NCBI GenBank assembly: GCA_022747635.1
Contig: JAKTNV010000042.1
Coordinates: forward strand, 310,001 to 374,000
Length of the DNA: 64,000 nt
Direction of reading: 5' to 3'
DNA from: Hetaerina americana
Taxonomy: Eukaryota > Arthropoda > Insecta > Odonata > Calopterygidae
The notes under the pieces are model-generated. The model did no database searches, had not been told where the DNA came from, and saw only the letters and a list, made by a program, of their open reading frames with translations. Shown here in pieces: positions 12,481 through 25,429 of this stretch. Both the position numbers and the translations under genes were made by a program. Each line of letters starts with the position of its first letter. The stretch's first letter is position 1.

Positions 12481-12875
12481 ATATGCAGCAGGACACTCTA
12501 CCGATCAGAGACATGAAAGATTGGAAAAGTGCGAAAATATAAGCCTTCGAAACATGGTGTCGGAGGAAGATACTGAAGATTAAATGGACAGATAAAGTAA
12601 AGAACGGGGAAGTGAGGAGTGAAGTGGGAAGAGCAGAAGAGGAAAGGACCATTTGAAACATAAAAAAGCAGATAAATTGGATACACCTTGAGGCACCATG
12701 GATAATTTTAAAAATGATAGAAGGGAAGAAGAAGGCCAAGGAAAAAGTGCATAGGACGAATTAAGGGTCAAAAAGAGAGAAGCTATTAGGGGTTGAGGGA
12801 TTTCACACTGGATAGAGAAGAATGGAAGGCTGCAGTAAACCAGTCTTGAGACTGGAACACCGATGATATTGATGT
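12480..12875 (+). mobile_element. Decayed non-LTR retrotransposon (LINE) 3' end
   Basis: The plus strand translates in broken frames to the C-terminal part of a LINE reverse-transcriptase polyprotein. From 12546 it reads FETWCRRKILKIKWTDKV, matching the 'E-WCWRRMLKI-WTD-V' block that follows the fingers/palm of many insect LINEs. Downstream come a GRAEEERT-like segment, an IEGKK block and, close to the end, REEWKAAVNQS, the usual terminal 'DR--WR---NQS' block. Several in-frame stops and frame changes mark it as a pseudogene. The end near CCGATGATATTGATG fits the short GAT-type repeats often found at LINE 3' ends. The 5' part, including the endonuclease and catalytic reverse transcriptase motifs, is missing, as expected for a truncated insertion. 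The clade is not resolved. Confidence 0.7.
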
Positions 12876-12879
12876 GTAT

Positions 12880-14990
12880 TTTAATTTTATTCGTGAAGAT
12901 TTATACCGAAATAATATGTTAGATTACATATTAAAATATGTAATTATTAATTACGTACTCATTTAAGTTTTCATAACCGCATTTGCTTGTGGCATCTAGC
13001 TTTAGAACCCTTTCAACGCACTGTGAATGCTGTGGAGATTTGTTGAAAACATTTTGCAATTTCAAGTGCTCATTATTTTCCATACAGTGAGACCGACGAC
13101 AAGTCTTCTAAGCGTTTTGTTTTCCAATCGATATCATTTATGTGGAACTTCAAGGACCTTATTAAGTTTCTTTGAGCGATTCTAGAAGTCACTTGTCCGT
13201 AATTGGAACACGAGCCGTTCTCCGTTTGTGGTTGGAGAGAAAATAGTGAATCTGGTTTATTATATTTTCATTTATTCCACATTCAGCCTGCGTATATATC
13301 TGTTCGGCGTTTGGGAATTCATTGGAAAATCATTTCAATCCGCGAAGATCGTGTCTCCCAGTCTGTTTACTTATTCTGTGTTTAGAATGGCTTTTATTCA
13401 AGGGTGCATTATTGGCCCAGTGAACATTCTTTATTAATTCAGTAGTATGATCGGTTTGGTCTGTGCGGTTTGGTTATTAGTCTCTTCTTTCTGTCCAAGT
13501 ACATTGTCGTAGTAAATTTAGTAAAAAAAGCTAGAGAACTTAAACTTAAAACCCTATTAGGAAAGTTGATTAAGCGAATAAAGTGATACCTATTATGCTC
13601 TAGTAACGAAATAGGTGCCTGTGAAGTCACTTATTTTTGTAAATTAAGTTTGTACATGCCATAGTTACTGGGATGAATAAGGTAAAATACCATTAAATAA
13701 CAGTCAGATTCAGTGTTTTGAATACGTAGTACCAGCCACGAGCGAATGAGTCTGAGGAAATAAATTCCACGACTTCATTTATATCTTCAACCGACGACCG
13801 TCGAGAAAAATCTTTCTAAAAACAATGGAATTGTTTTCAAGACCTAGAATAGTGCATAATTAATTCTAATTTGGTCCAACAAAAATCATGTGCGATTATA
13901 TTTTTATTTTAATGTATTTTCTCAGCTCAAAGACCCATCCCACTCGCAGTTGTGATTGTTTATGCATGCTTAATAAAATGGTATGTAGATGAACCTTCCG
14001 AGGGAATTGTTTGTGAAAGTGTCGTCCTGAGTTTAGCCGTCAAATTTCGAGCCATTGGCGCTTGAATAGCAACGTATGATTTGTAAATAGAGATAACTTT
14101 TAAAATGTGGATATGTACATGAACTTGTATGAGCGATATTACCGAAGAGAATCAGATTCGTTGCTCCGGTTTTGTTGTCGTCCAATTACGACGGGCAGAA
14201 AAATAAATATTTTAATTAAATCTGTAATGATTGTATATGAAAGCAAAAATTATAAAAATTTTTATTAGCATTTTTATTAAGGTCAATTGGTTGTACAACT
14301 ATAATCAATATTTTTTCAATTCATCTTCTTTGAGTTATTAATTTAATTTGTTTTGTAATTCATATTTTGAGTGCGAAATAATCTTCAAAAATCAATTGAG
14401 AAATTATTAATACGAAATGATTGAATCCTCTCATAGTGCCACACAGTTGAGAAATTGACGTGAAAATATTCGCTCATGTTAAAAAATATTGGATTCCGCG
14501 TAGTTACATAATAGGCTTATGGTAATCAAATTGGAACTCTCTCAGAAATTCCAGTTTTTGAAAACTGATTTTACCTCAACTGATATGACTTAATAATCGT
14601 ATATTTAGCAGTTTCAATCAATGTAGTAAAATAATTGAATTCTTTATTATGCAAAAGCGTTGGTATTTTCAAGATGGATCACTATTTTCTCTGGTCAGAT
14701 GATCGCAACTTTCCAGACGCCGCGATGCATGATCTCGGCACAAACGTCTGGATTATCTGTAGTCCAAAGTGCGTCAAATTTTATCACCTAAAAAATTTAA
14801 TCTCTCACCGCGGGCGACATATATAAGAACATAAATTCCTTAAAAATCTATCCAGGCCGAGCAGATGCTTTCGTTGTTCCCGGCCGCGGCAGCAGATGGG
14901 CCGACGGGGGTCTAATGAATGAGGGAGTGCATGGACAAGAGAGAGCAATTTCACTTCTAGTCTTGTAAAAAAAGAATTAAAAAAAGAAAG
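12880..14990. other. AT-rich noncoding stretch
   Basis: AT-rich with no coding-like frame, no transposon terminus and no RNA gene recognised. Frames of 60-69 codons near 13.2-13.6 kb and at 14635-14826 have no recognisable features. Confidence 0.45.
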
Positions 14991-14999
14991 TGGGGATGA

Positions 15000-15355
15000 G
15001 ATAAATTAAGGGCAGGGCGAGTGGGGGAAGATTATGGGGGCAGAGGGGGTTTAAGGGGCCGGAGAGGAAGAGCAGTTAGTTGAATTAAATGCCCCTAGGC
15101 AGGGAGAGGTGCGGTGTGGAGAGTGGGGAGGGCAGTTTGGGGTCGGGCGGGAGGGATACGAGTCTTTAGTTGAGTTGCGAAGGGCGGGAAGCGCGGAGGA
15201 AGTGGGTGGGGAGGGAGGGGCACGAGGAACCGGGGGCAGCTTGAGCAGAGGCGCTGTGGTGGAAGCTCGGAGGGAAGGGGCGTGAGGAGGGCTGAAGATA
15301 TGATGATGGAGAAGGGAGGGCTGGTGATGTGCTCGTAAAGATTTGCGCGGGGCAT
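15000..15355. other. Purine-rich (G/A) island
   Basis: Plus strand strongly purine-biased, mostly GGG, GAGG and GGAGG blocks. The opposite strand therefore carries open Pro/Ser-rich frames of 86 and 115 codons, which I treat as artefacts. G runs at 15010-15012, 15015-15017, 15023-15027, 15036-15040, 15045-15049 and 15055-15058 could support G-quadruplexes, although one loop is 8 bases. Confidence 0.6.
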
Positions 15356-15359
15356 TTGT

Positions 15360-16093
15360 CGCGAAAAAAAGTCCCGTGTGCATCCTAGTTTGTTTCAAAC
15401 AAGGTAACTGGGCTTAGCGACGCAAGCGCCGATATATTTACCTCCGTTTAAATCTTCAGGTGTGCTGGATCGCTATTGCTCCTTCTTTGGGCTCTAAATA
15501 TGTTGTGGAGGCTCGAGTCCCAAACGTTTTAATTGGTGGGTGCTTAAATGGCCATAGTCATAGAACGACAAGTCCTGCCGTATATTTTTTATTGGGCCCT
15601 CAAGGGCTGTTACGCGACCAAAATTATATGACCGGTGTGAAAAGTTTTAATAGAAGAATATTTTAGACTTATTCAGGGAGTATATATACGTTTTCTCGAA
15701 ACTTTGCGTGAAAAAGGCTATAATTGTGACATTTATTTGGGTATTTAAAAAAATGACTATATTGTGAGCCTGAAGTTATTGAATTGAAGAAATGGATCAC
15801 TAAATGAACCATTGTTATCTAAATTAAAAGAATACAATATCCAATTGCGTAAAATTGAATTATTCTACTATTTACTCTAAGATAATTTCAAAGTTTAATT
15901 TTAATAATAATATTATCATCTTGAATAACATATTTTTAGTCTCATTTTTGATTTTGGGCATTAACCTGTAACACATTTGTGTATTATGAGCTGCATGGCA
16001 TGGCATAGCTAGTTCCCATGCCAGGATTTTAATAAATCCGAATGTAGTCAACATAAATATTAGTCACCGTTGTATATATTGCTAACCAACTCT

Positions 16094-16095
<2 letters not shown>
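15360..16095. other. AT-rich noncoding stretch
   Basis: No supportable feature. The frame at 15460-15666 (68 codons, plus) is unremarkable. Confidence 0.4.
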
Positions 16096-16096
<1 letters not shown>

Positions 16097-16161
<65 letters not shown>

Positions 16162-16167
16162 CATATA
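16097..16167. repeat. AT-dinucleotide microsatellite
   Basis: Uninterrupted alternating AT from 16097 to about 16157, then an interrupted CATACATATA extension. Being self-complementary, it could form a cruciform. Length is likely to vary between individuals. Confidence 0.95.
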
Positions 16168-16169
16168 AC

Positions 16170-16790
16170 TGTATTACTGCATTTATTATACGGAGCCATT
16201 CGGTACATGTGGAATATCTTTGGGTGTATTTGGTATAAAATAAGTGTTATAGTTGTTTTGTTACAATAAATGATAATTCTCTCTAGTCTTGTATAAAAGG
16301 TAGTAGCTCGATCTGTATTCTTCAAAAAGTATTGGTGATATTTGCTGGCTTCCATATATTTATTTGATTTCATATATTGACCTGATAAAAAATAAACTCA
16401 TCGGTGGACAACATTCTCGTGAAATGCTCCATTTAGTTTCTAGATATACCTTTTATCACAACTAACCACAGTTTCCGAGGTAAATATTCCTATTCTCTGC
16501 GGTCATATTGCCTTATTGGATAAGTTCGTACTTTCCCAATAACTGAACAGAACACGCTCACTCACCTTAGTTTCCGCATCGCCGATTGCAGTGCCCTTAA
16601 TGTTTGCCACCATCATAGGAAACCTTTTTTTATTTCCCGAAGCCTAAAATGCTCCTCGCAGCCGGCGCCCTCGAGTGACTTTCCTAATCCCTGAGCAAGG
16701 ATTTCCTCGAAACCAGTCGCGCATTGCCGATCCAATCTCCTTAAGATCGATCCCGACGTCGAGACCCAACCTTCACTTCATGGACATCCT
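16170..16790. other. Noncoding stretch between microsatellite and island
   Basis: AT-rich sequence becoming more GC-rich to the right. Nothing supportable was seen. Confidence 0.4.
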
Positions 16791-16799
16791 CAAACTTTT

Positions 16800-17720
16800 T
16801 CGCGCCTTGATTGAAGTCGGAAGGAGATATGGATGGATGGGATCGCCCCCTCAAGTCTCGCCCTTTGACAAGAGTCGAGGGAGGAATGGGTGGGGCATGG
16901 GAAAGGGGGTGGGGTGGAGATGGGGTTTTGGGAAAAGACGGGATGGCGGGGCGGGCGAGAAGAAGCGAGCGCACTCGGGAAAAAATATTCTTCCTTTCCC
17001 CACCGTTGATGGTGCGCTCACACCTCCATTGGCTTCCTTGTATAAATTCCCTGTGGTCTCTCACCCCTCCCCCTCCCGTCCTCCCCCTCCCCTCAACCCT
17101 CTTTCTCCATCCCGAATTGCTTCAAGTGACTCGGGTTTTTGGGGCTACCGGAAGGCCCATTTGCATCAGCAATGGACTTAGGAAGATCTGAACGCCGGGT
17201 TGATTCATGGAAAAGATTCGACGGAGCGAGTGGGGATTGGATGTTGGGCGATGGTTGGTCTTTTAAGGGTTTTGGCCGTCTCTTTCGTCCTACCCTCCTC
17301 CGTCCCCTTTGCTCGCTAGCACTGGCGCTCAGGGCTCGATGTGATGAAGGGAGGGGAGCGTCGGGCGGTGAGCGAGTCAGAGAATAGGAGTGGCGGCGGT
17401 GGGCCGATGATCGCTCCGTCCCGGGCGTCACCTGTTCAGGACGGCCGGGTGAAAAGTGTCAGGGAGTCGCTTTTCCCCCACTCGCGATCACCGCCTCCCT
17501 TCCACCACCGCTCTCCCTTGCCCATCCCTTCCGACCCCCTGTCGCTATCCATCATACTCAAAGCGCCTCCTATCTCCTCCGTGCCACAACCCCCTCTCAC
17601 CGGGAGCCTCCATTCCTCCCTCTCACCTTTGACGCCCCAATTCCCGCTTCCCCTTTACTCTTCCACTTTTCTAGCTTGTCCTCGCCACTCGCCCTCTCGT
17701 CCTCCACATATCTTCGCCCT
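16800..17720. other. Bipartite island: purine-rich then pyrimidine-rich
   Basis: The plus strand is G/A-rich at about 16815-16985 and C/T-rich at about 17045-17120 and again at 17460-17710; the segment 17215-17450 is mixed and CpG-containing. Multiple overlapping frames (107-168 codons, both strands) give Pro/Ser- or Gly/Arg-rich peptides without domains. The polarity (G/A left, C/T right) is the same as at 5.3-6.4 kb. Confidence 0.55.
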
Positions 17721-17724
17721 CGAA

Positions 17725-19030
17725 AGTTTTCGTCGGCTCCAACCAATCCATACCGTTATAAAACACAAAGTAGCACAAAGGATTCTTAGTTTGATAGCCG
17801 TAAAATTAAGCTTTAGGCAATGTAGGACGGTAGCTCGGTGAAAATTACCATATAATAATATTGACTTATAAATTTTAGCTCATCAGTTTATTTCCTTGTA
17901 AATATCCGATAAACGAAAACTTCAGCAAAATGTCAGCAACCGAGTGTTGTTTTTCGACATGGGATACTCCTATATGAATGAAAATATAGGTACGTGCCAT
18001 AAATAGGATTTACCTACCATCAGGGAACACTAAAAGGAAAGGAAATTTGAAAGGAATCAGCAATTCACTCTTAATACCACTTACATCTTATCTCTTTCCG
18101 TTAAAAATGCTTTTTCTCTTTTACTTCTTCCTGGTCTACATATTAATAATATCAAATTCATGAAAGGATGTAGTAAATGTAAATTATCAAATAATTTAAT
18201 TATCTGAATGACTTAAAATAAGGCTCTTATGATTTCGTTTTTGTAGAAGTTTCCTAACGCATACTGACATCGTTGGCCCGTTACTTTCATTACCGACCTG
18301 TTTTCTTTCCACGATGTGATGGGATATAAAAGTCTTTGAAATCTACGATTATCGGATCTGTGGCGACTCAAAGTTTTCATCGGGTTGGCAGCTGCGGTAA
18401 GAGAGTTGAGCTCTAAGCCAGGAGCGGTGACGGAGCTGGGATGAATAATTTTACTTCGTTTAAATTTTCATTGAGCTGTCGAAACAAGGAGTGGATCATC
18501 TTCTATCCGATTCTTTCATTTCTGATATTTTTTACCTCTCTATTTTCCGCAATCTTGTTTCGTCCTTTCCTTTTGTTCGTGAGTTTCCTCTAGCGGTTGT
18601 CTCCCCCATTTCAATCCACAGTCTTGCATTGGTAATCTAATTTCATCCTTCCTTAGCGATATAAACAGTTAAAAGCCCTCATTAAGCTATCTCCTCATCA
18701 TGTGAATCATTTTCGCCTTTCTCGGCACGTAATCACGTGTTCTCTGCCCGCTGTTATATTTTTTTCATTCGTGTGCCACTTTTTGTGTCCCTTTTTTCTC
18801 GATCCTCGAGAGTGCGGTCACCTGTATCTTTCCTAGTGACCTACGTTAGCGTCAGAGCTGCCGGATGTTTCATTTCTTTTGATGGTCTTATAAGTCCGTT
18901 TTAAATTGTATCTGTGGTTTCATAATTGCGGGAATATAATTCTTAAGTGTCTGCGGCTAAAATTATGCGGAAACAAGCCCATTGTTATGTCTTTGAATCG
19001 TAAGTTTTGTGTTGACTTTCCGGGCGGAAT
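17725..19030. other. AT-rich noncoding stretch
   Basis: No coding-like frame. A GCGGTAAGAG sequence near 18394-18403 resembles a splice donor, but no associated exon was recognised, so I do not call one. Confidence 0.4.
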
Positions 19031-19079
19031 CGAGTTTTCCGCGTGAGTTTTCCCCTCGCCTAAATGACTCCTTTGTACT

Positions 19080-19365
19080 TATTACCCTCTCCGTCGCATT
19101 TCCCAACTCCACCCATATAATTGTATCTCTTTGTCTTGCATTCCTTTCTCTTTGCTCTCTCCCTCGCCGCCTCTCTTTTCCGCCCGGGAATCACTGTCTC
19201 TCGATCCACGTCTCAATCTCTCCCACTATTCACATTCTGTTCCTTCGCCTCGTGCTCGCCACTCCCCGCCCTCTCCCCCGTCTCCTCCCACCCCTAGTCC
19301 TTTCGCCCTTCTGGCTCCTACTCAGCCTCCCTCGACCTCCCCGCCCCTCTCACTTCCAGTGGTCT
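19080..19365. other. Pyrimidine-rich (C/T) island
   Basis: Plus strand strongly C/T-biased with blocks of CTCTC, CCTCC and CCCC. Two overlapping plus-strand frames (137 and 100 codons) encode Ser/Pro/Leu-rich peptides. Their coexistence over the same DNA argues for compositional openness, not coding. Confidence 0.55.
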
Positions 19366-19369
19366 TCAC

Positions 19370-20020
19370 TTCGGAATGCCTTTGTCGCGAGGGAAATCTC
19401 TGTGGAAACAGGAGCCCTCTGAGCGTTGTCTAGGCTTAGGAGGGGCGCATGGGAGTAGGAAAAGAGTGAGAGGTCGAGAGCGGAGAGCGTTTGTCCTTTG
19501 TTTCGAAAATATTCCGAGGGAGCGTTTTGCATCTTGTTCGACTCCCCTTGAGCTGCGTGTCGTTTAAGAAGAGAATTCTGATCGCCTGTGTTGATTCTGT
19601 TCACTAAAACTTCTTTTTACCATGTAAATTAGGTGAAATAAATATTTACTTAACTGAGCTTAGGGATATACTACTATATTAAAATTTGGTCGATTTATTG
19701 TTATTAGAAATGACATAGGCCTACGCCAACGCGTTCATCAATACCTATTATCAAGATACGTCCCGGAAAAGAATCCTCACCATTGAATGTGGTGAATATT
19801 TCCTAATTTATTCATCTTTGAGCATAGAATGAATGTCACGACCTATCTAGCCGAATTTCTGCTGAGGTATATCTTGTCCCATACGTTTAGCGTCCCTTTC
19901 GCCTTGTTAGTGGCGAAAGACACATCTTCGTCATCTGCGGTATGGTTATTCTAGATTCGTAATGAACTGCGTGCATTTTTTTTCGAAGGAACGATAAAAG
20001 TATTATATCCAACTCGTTTC
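19370..20020. other. Noncoding stretch between islands
   Basis: Mixed then AT-rich sequence. A G/A-leaning segment at about 19430-19500 follows the preceding C/T island. Nothing else supportable. Confidence 0.35.
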
Positions 20021-20029
20021 ACATCATCC

Positions 20030-20335
20030 CCTCAATGAAATGAAAAGGAAATGAGCTGTCAAAAGAAAGTGGAAAGAGATGTAGATGAATGAGAGACTGA
20101 CACAGGAGGAATTGGGTGGTTTGGGAAAGATGGGAAGCGGACATAAACGGGGATGAATCGAAATAAAATTTTGGGGATGAGCAGTCCAAGGTTGAAAATG
20201 AGGGAGTGCGCACCGGGAAAGGTGAATGCATGAGGATTTTGATGGGGGGAGAAGGGAAGGAATAGGGATGGGGAAATGAGGAGGGATGTGGACAAAGGGA
20301 CGTGAAGGAGATTGGAAAGAGGGCAAAGCGCGCAG
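20030..20335. other. Purine-rich (G/A) island
   Basis: The plus strand is G/A-biased over about 300 bp with GGGGATG, GGGAAAG and GAGGAGGG blocks. Three overlapping minus-strand frames (96-158 codons) are rich in Ser, Pro, Phe and His, as expected from translating C/T-rich DNA. No domain recognised. Confidence 0.55.
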
Positions 20336-20339
20336 GAAT

Positions 20340-21428
20340 TAGCGGCCAATGCGTGTGATCATCAAAGGGTACCATTCCGTTTCGAGGAAGGAAATTGCGC
20401 TGGCATTCAACTCTTTCTGAGTGCGCCTCATTAATTGAGGCCTCCATTCCTGTGCGGTTATGAAAATCGTAAGGGCGAATATATAGCGCACACATTCAGT
20501 TTACAATTTCGAAGCCACTGATTCGAATAGGTAATTAATAGGACATGCATATGTTGTGTTCGTTATCGTTCTTGGGATTCATTTCGTAACATAGGGAAGA
20601 GGAATAGTTTAGCAATATGTTATTACTCATACCATCCCTGTATAGCTGGAAATGCTAATTTTTAAACGCCATGCCATATCACAATAGTTTAATTCATGTC
20701 ATGTTTTAACAGTTGAACTCATTAATGAATGAAATATCAAGTACTGCTTCAACTTACATTCCATGGAAAATCTAATCATGATTTTTCGCCCGCAGTACCA
20801 GGTACACGGTTTAATATTTTCATCCGGATCTACTCCCTCAGTTATTTCCCAAGGTTTAAGATTTGATGGCATACCTTCCTCAAATTTTAGCCGCATAGTT
20901 TTTTATTAATACCATTTTAAAGGTTTCCACAATAATGTAGACTTCGAATGACTTAAAATGGGAATCATGCAAATTAATTCTATCGCCCTTTAAATGAGTT
21001 ATAAATACCGAACTTCTTTGTTAAAGGAAGTCATTGTATTCCACCACAGTTGGTCAATATGTGTGCAAAATATTTGCATGAAAAAATTAAGAAACAGTTT
21101 AGTCTAAATTGGGGAAAGTTTTATTTGCTACATATATAGTGTTCTATTACATGATGATAACAATCAACCATGCTGTGAAATTTAAGATTGAGAATGCCGA
21201 GCGAATTTTATTGACTAATTAGATTTCCCTAGTATTTCTTTTGTGCGATAAGTATTCCGCGTTATTGTTAAGAAAATAATCAAAATTTAATACCTGAGTA
21301 AAATGGAGGGTTGGCTGGAAATTTTCCGTTCTTAATAAAAGTAAAAATAGAACGAAAACCATCCTCTTAGAAAGAATTTCATTCAGAAATGCGACTCTGA
21401 CGGCGGAGTAATCACTGTTGCAGCAGAA

Positions 21429-21477
<49 letters not shown>

Positions 21478-24400
21478 TATGCGTATATTTATACATAATT
21501 TACTCGCAAAATGGATTTGCGGGAATGTTCCCAGGAAAACATTGTTGCTATGAACTTTTTTGAATGAAGCTTGCACCAAAAATAGCATGAGCTCTTAGTT
21601 TTGCTTAGCGCCGTAATATCGACTACCTGAGTTTATGCCGGAATTTAATTGTTTTTCCAACACTGGAGAGCTCTTTTGATCCAGAAATTCTTCCCAGCTT
21701 CGTAGGCCTGGTATAACAACTGCTCAGTATGGTAAAGAATTTATACAATACTACCCGGCGTAAAATATCTCCGGATACCTTTAAGAAATTCATCTAAAAT
21801 TACTTTTGTTTCTGCAGAACGCTTTTCTTCCAATGAGTAATTACCTAACTCTATGGTGGCTGCGAAAGATTTTGCGGTTATGCACTGAAAAAACGAGTTT
21901 TCGGGTAATTCCCGTTGTTCCGTCTTGCTGGAGGACAGTTTTGCTGACGTTGAATCTTCGGGGCTGACGGTGCTCACTGCCTCCGAAACCGTCCAAACGG
22001 AATCGTTCGTACCTGCGGTCTTGGTAAACTACTTTTGGATGGTTATTTATTAGGTTTCCATGGGTTAAACTTCCAGTTTACGACGCCTAATGCCTAGGTA
22101 AAATTTTGACCTGCAACTTTTCAGTCAGCAGGCTGACGCTTTGTCCGCCTTGTCCACCATTATTCCCATTGCCCCTGCGTTATTTTGAGCGTATAAAACA
22201 TTGGTGGGCAATCGGTCATTTATGTTTCCAGAGCGCTCTTTTTCCTGACTGCAAGAGAGCAAAAAACGAACACAATCAGTCCTTTTTCGTTTGTCGTTTT
22301 CTCTTTTATTGCGCCATCTTGCGACGTATTTACCATATATTATTTCTTTCTCTCTCGCTTTATTAGTGAAACTCGTATCTGATTCATACACCGAGATTTG
22401 CCATGAAGGCGAGTGGTAGAGGTTGTAAGGCATTAGCCTTTTTAATAATGCCATTGTTAATTTACGTATATTAAGTGTTTTTGAAAGTAATCGTAGGCAT
22501 TTATAAGAAATGTCGTAAATGCTGGTGGTAAATGGTTAAAATTTGTTTTTGTTTGTTGTTCGCAAATTAGGCATGGTAAAGAATATGGTAAAAATCCATT
22601 ATTGCTGAATTTTATCTCTCTGACTTTAAAGGAGTGAGATAATTTGCTGTTCCATTTGTTATGTGGAGCGTTAGCCGTTCCCTTTAGTGCCAGAAGTAAA
22701 CTGGAGTACCTCATCCTTTTCTCAAAGTCATTAGATTTGTTTATATTAGTAATCCCTTTCCAACTGTGGGAGTCATTTACTCCCTAACTTGCCGATGAAT
22801 TTTAGATTTAGGATACCCCGAAGAGACTCCGAGATCAGAGAGACGAGCATTCAGACAAACTAGTTTCCTGTATTCGTGTGTCCATGGTCTCCCATCTAGT
22901 TTTTTCAAAACACCACCATCATGGCTATCTTTTCATAACAACTTTTGAAAAATATTTTCGAGTCTTATTGCCTTAACTTAGCATAAGAATTTAATCAGCA
23001 TCCTTTATTAACTTTTCCCCATATGGGCCCCGAATAATTATCGCATAATACAATTTCGACTTATCTAATTTGAAATAATATTTCTGCTAATAAATACATA
23101 CGATGCATATTTGAATTTGAGGAATTACTTCATATTTATCTCCCCGAAGGGAAAATATATTTATGCTTTGATTGGTAACTACCCATAGGTCCAATACATA
23201 AAACAGTGCTAAAACCGTGATTGGTTACCAAAAGTTCCGATATTTTTCTGATTGCTCTTTCCTGTTTGCGCTTTTTTGTCCTCATTTTTTACTGTCCCGT
23301 GTAATAAATCTTCACGGCGGATATGCATCTTTTTTACTGTAAGATTGGACTTTCAGATACATATTACGAGTTACATATTCAAAACGCCTATTTTATATCA
23401 AAATAACGCCGCTGGATTTAGTTTTTGTGAAGAATGAAAACGCTCACCTTGAATGCTTTAGTTTTTTAAGAGACTTGCCACTCTTTATTTATGGGCAAAA
23501 TAAATGCTTTCCAGTCTAATACATTCGTATGGCAGCTGAATGAAACTTTTGTCAATGAATTAGCTCGTAATTTACTAATGAGGTAAACAAATAGGTTAAT
23601 TTTCATTATCTACATCGTATAAGTACTTGAGAGAGATCATAACTGGAAATAATCTTATTTTTAATAGTTTTGGAAAAAATCCAGAGAACTCATTTTTAAT
23701 ACGGTCATTAAATTGAAATATATTGTTTTATTATTTATATCCAATCACATTGTGCATTATTCGAAGCTATGCCGTTTCTTCCCTTTCTCTTGAGAATTTG
23801 TTATCAGTTAATTTAGAAAAATTATAAAATGTTACTTAATTTTGTATCTAATTGTACTCGTACAGAAAAAAATTGTCTTTACTGATTTATGCTAATTACG
23901 TATTTATATAATCTGTAAATAATTTCTCCTCAATCTAAATGGCCTAATTATATATTTCATTACCTATATATTGTATGGAATCCTCTATTAGTTAATGCCT
24001 ACATCTAAAACCTGTGAAATTCGAAAATTAGTCTTGACTGATTTTAATTTATTATTGTGATGAAAATAATACTTTCCATGAGGGTCTAATTTGTTTGTTC
24101 CGCATTCGTTCAATGTGTCTCTGTGGACCACGGTAGAGCTAAGGTAGACGGCTATGTATTTGCCTTGGGTTTTCATTGACAAACAAAAGTGGTTTGTGGG
24201 ATTTATTACAGCTATCCTCCGAGTGCGTAAACCACACTCTTCTTGGCCTCTATGTATTTTCTATATTGTTTGAAGAGGTATAGGTAATTAGCTATTCTTA
24301 AAACACTGATTTCCCTCGATGGCTACCGTTCTTCACATTTTTATTTTTATTTAATCGGCATCTTAAATCTTGCCATACATTTCTGCCAGTTAAGTTATTA

Positions 24401-24775
24401 GATTAACTTTCCTATCGGTACCAACCCCACTCCACGATTCTCTGTTACAATTGTGTTTCTGCGAAAAATTTTGAAAACAAAGTCTCAAAATCAAGTATTT
24501 TGGAATTATTGGAACTCACTTTAAACTCAATTTAACACACTGAAAATGCATTCTACCTGCATTCTAAATTACGATAATAATTAAAACAATGAACGACGCC
24601 GGTTTAATTGATATCTTACATATGAGGCTATATTTCCAATATTTTTAATAGGCTTTAAGTGGTGCAACAATTATTCCTAATATATACGAGCAGTTTTAAC
24701 AGGGTTTTGAAAAAAGCCTCCCAAATATGGACCCTCCACCGACATCTGAGCTTCGTTATCTGCAATCGAAGAGGT
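20340..24775. other. Long AT-rich stretch, no gene recognised
   Basis: About 4.4 kb of AT-rich DNA with the AT microsatellite near 21.4 kb as the only clear feature. Frames of 78 (21741-21977, minus) and 109 codons (22125-22454, minus) match nothing I recognise. I saw no transposon terminus. Confidence 0.45.
21428..21486. repeat. AT-dinucleotide microsatellite, imperfect
   Basis: Alternating AT interrupted by ACAT near each end (21435 and 21471), giving a roughly symmetrical tract that could extrude as a cruciform. Confidence 0.93.
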
Positions 24776-24784
24776 GAGATTTAG

Positions 24785-25400
24785 GAGGCTTATTTTTTTC
24801 AGCTGATTACGAGAGAGGGAGGTCGAGAGTGAGAGACAGCAAAGGAGAGGGGGGGAGGGGCAGATGTTTTGCGGAGGGAAGGGAGAGTTAGAGAGAGAAA
24901 GCGTTGGGGAATCCTTTTAATTAGTGATGAGTAAATTTGAAATTGTATCCTCAGTGCGGGAGGAAGATATGGTTTTTCGTTCGTTCCGCAATAACCGCCG
25001 AAATAATTTCATAATTGGATCGCCAGGCGTTGCCTCGGATACGAGATATCATCGTGTATCGCTGGAGCTAAACAGTGTAGGGGGTGGCCGCGAGGGGAGG
25101 GTGCCGCGTGGGATTAGAGGTGACCGAAATTAGGAGGAGAGGGGTGCGGGGGAGATTGGTATTGCGGAGGTTGAGAGAAGGGGGGATTACGTCGATGGGG
25201 GGTTGGTTGTCCCGTGTACGAGTTGGGCGCAGCAACGGGGATGCTCCTGGAGCGAGAGAGGAGGGGCGCAGGGGTAGTGGGAATTCATCGCCATGGAAAC
25301 GAGGGCAACGCCGGGTCCATTTTGGGTCTTCAATTCCCCGCGACACACCTTTACCACCCCTCCTTCCTCTGTACACCCCGCTTCGTGAAGCGTGCGGTGC
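24785..25400. other. Bipartite island: purine-rich then short pyrimidine-rich
   Basis: Starts with GA-dinucleotide-like sequence (about 24810-24900), continues G/A-rich through 25070-25280, passes a short CpG-containing centre near 25285-25330 and ends with a brief C/T-rich segment (about 25345-25380). The frame at 25068-25562 (minus, 164 codons) and those on the plus strand are low in complexity. GAGAG repeats fit the recognition sequence of GAGA-type factors, but such sites arise by chance in this composition. Confidence 0.5.
25287..25300 (+). promoter_or_regulatory. RFX X-box-like site
   Basis: ATCGCCATGGAAAC fits the degenerate RFX consensus RYYNYYATRRNRAC at every position and lies at the switch point of the bipartite island. 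About two such matches are expected by chance in a window this size, counting both strands, so only the position is suggestive. Confidence 0.2.
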
Positions 25401-25429
25401 GCGAGCGAACTTTTGACTGTCGATGAATG

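Noticed and set aside
18394..18403. Splice-donor-like GCGGTAAGAG
   Set aside because: An isolated match with no supportable exon or acceptor in register.
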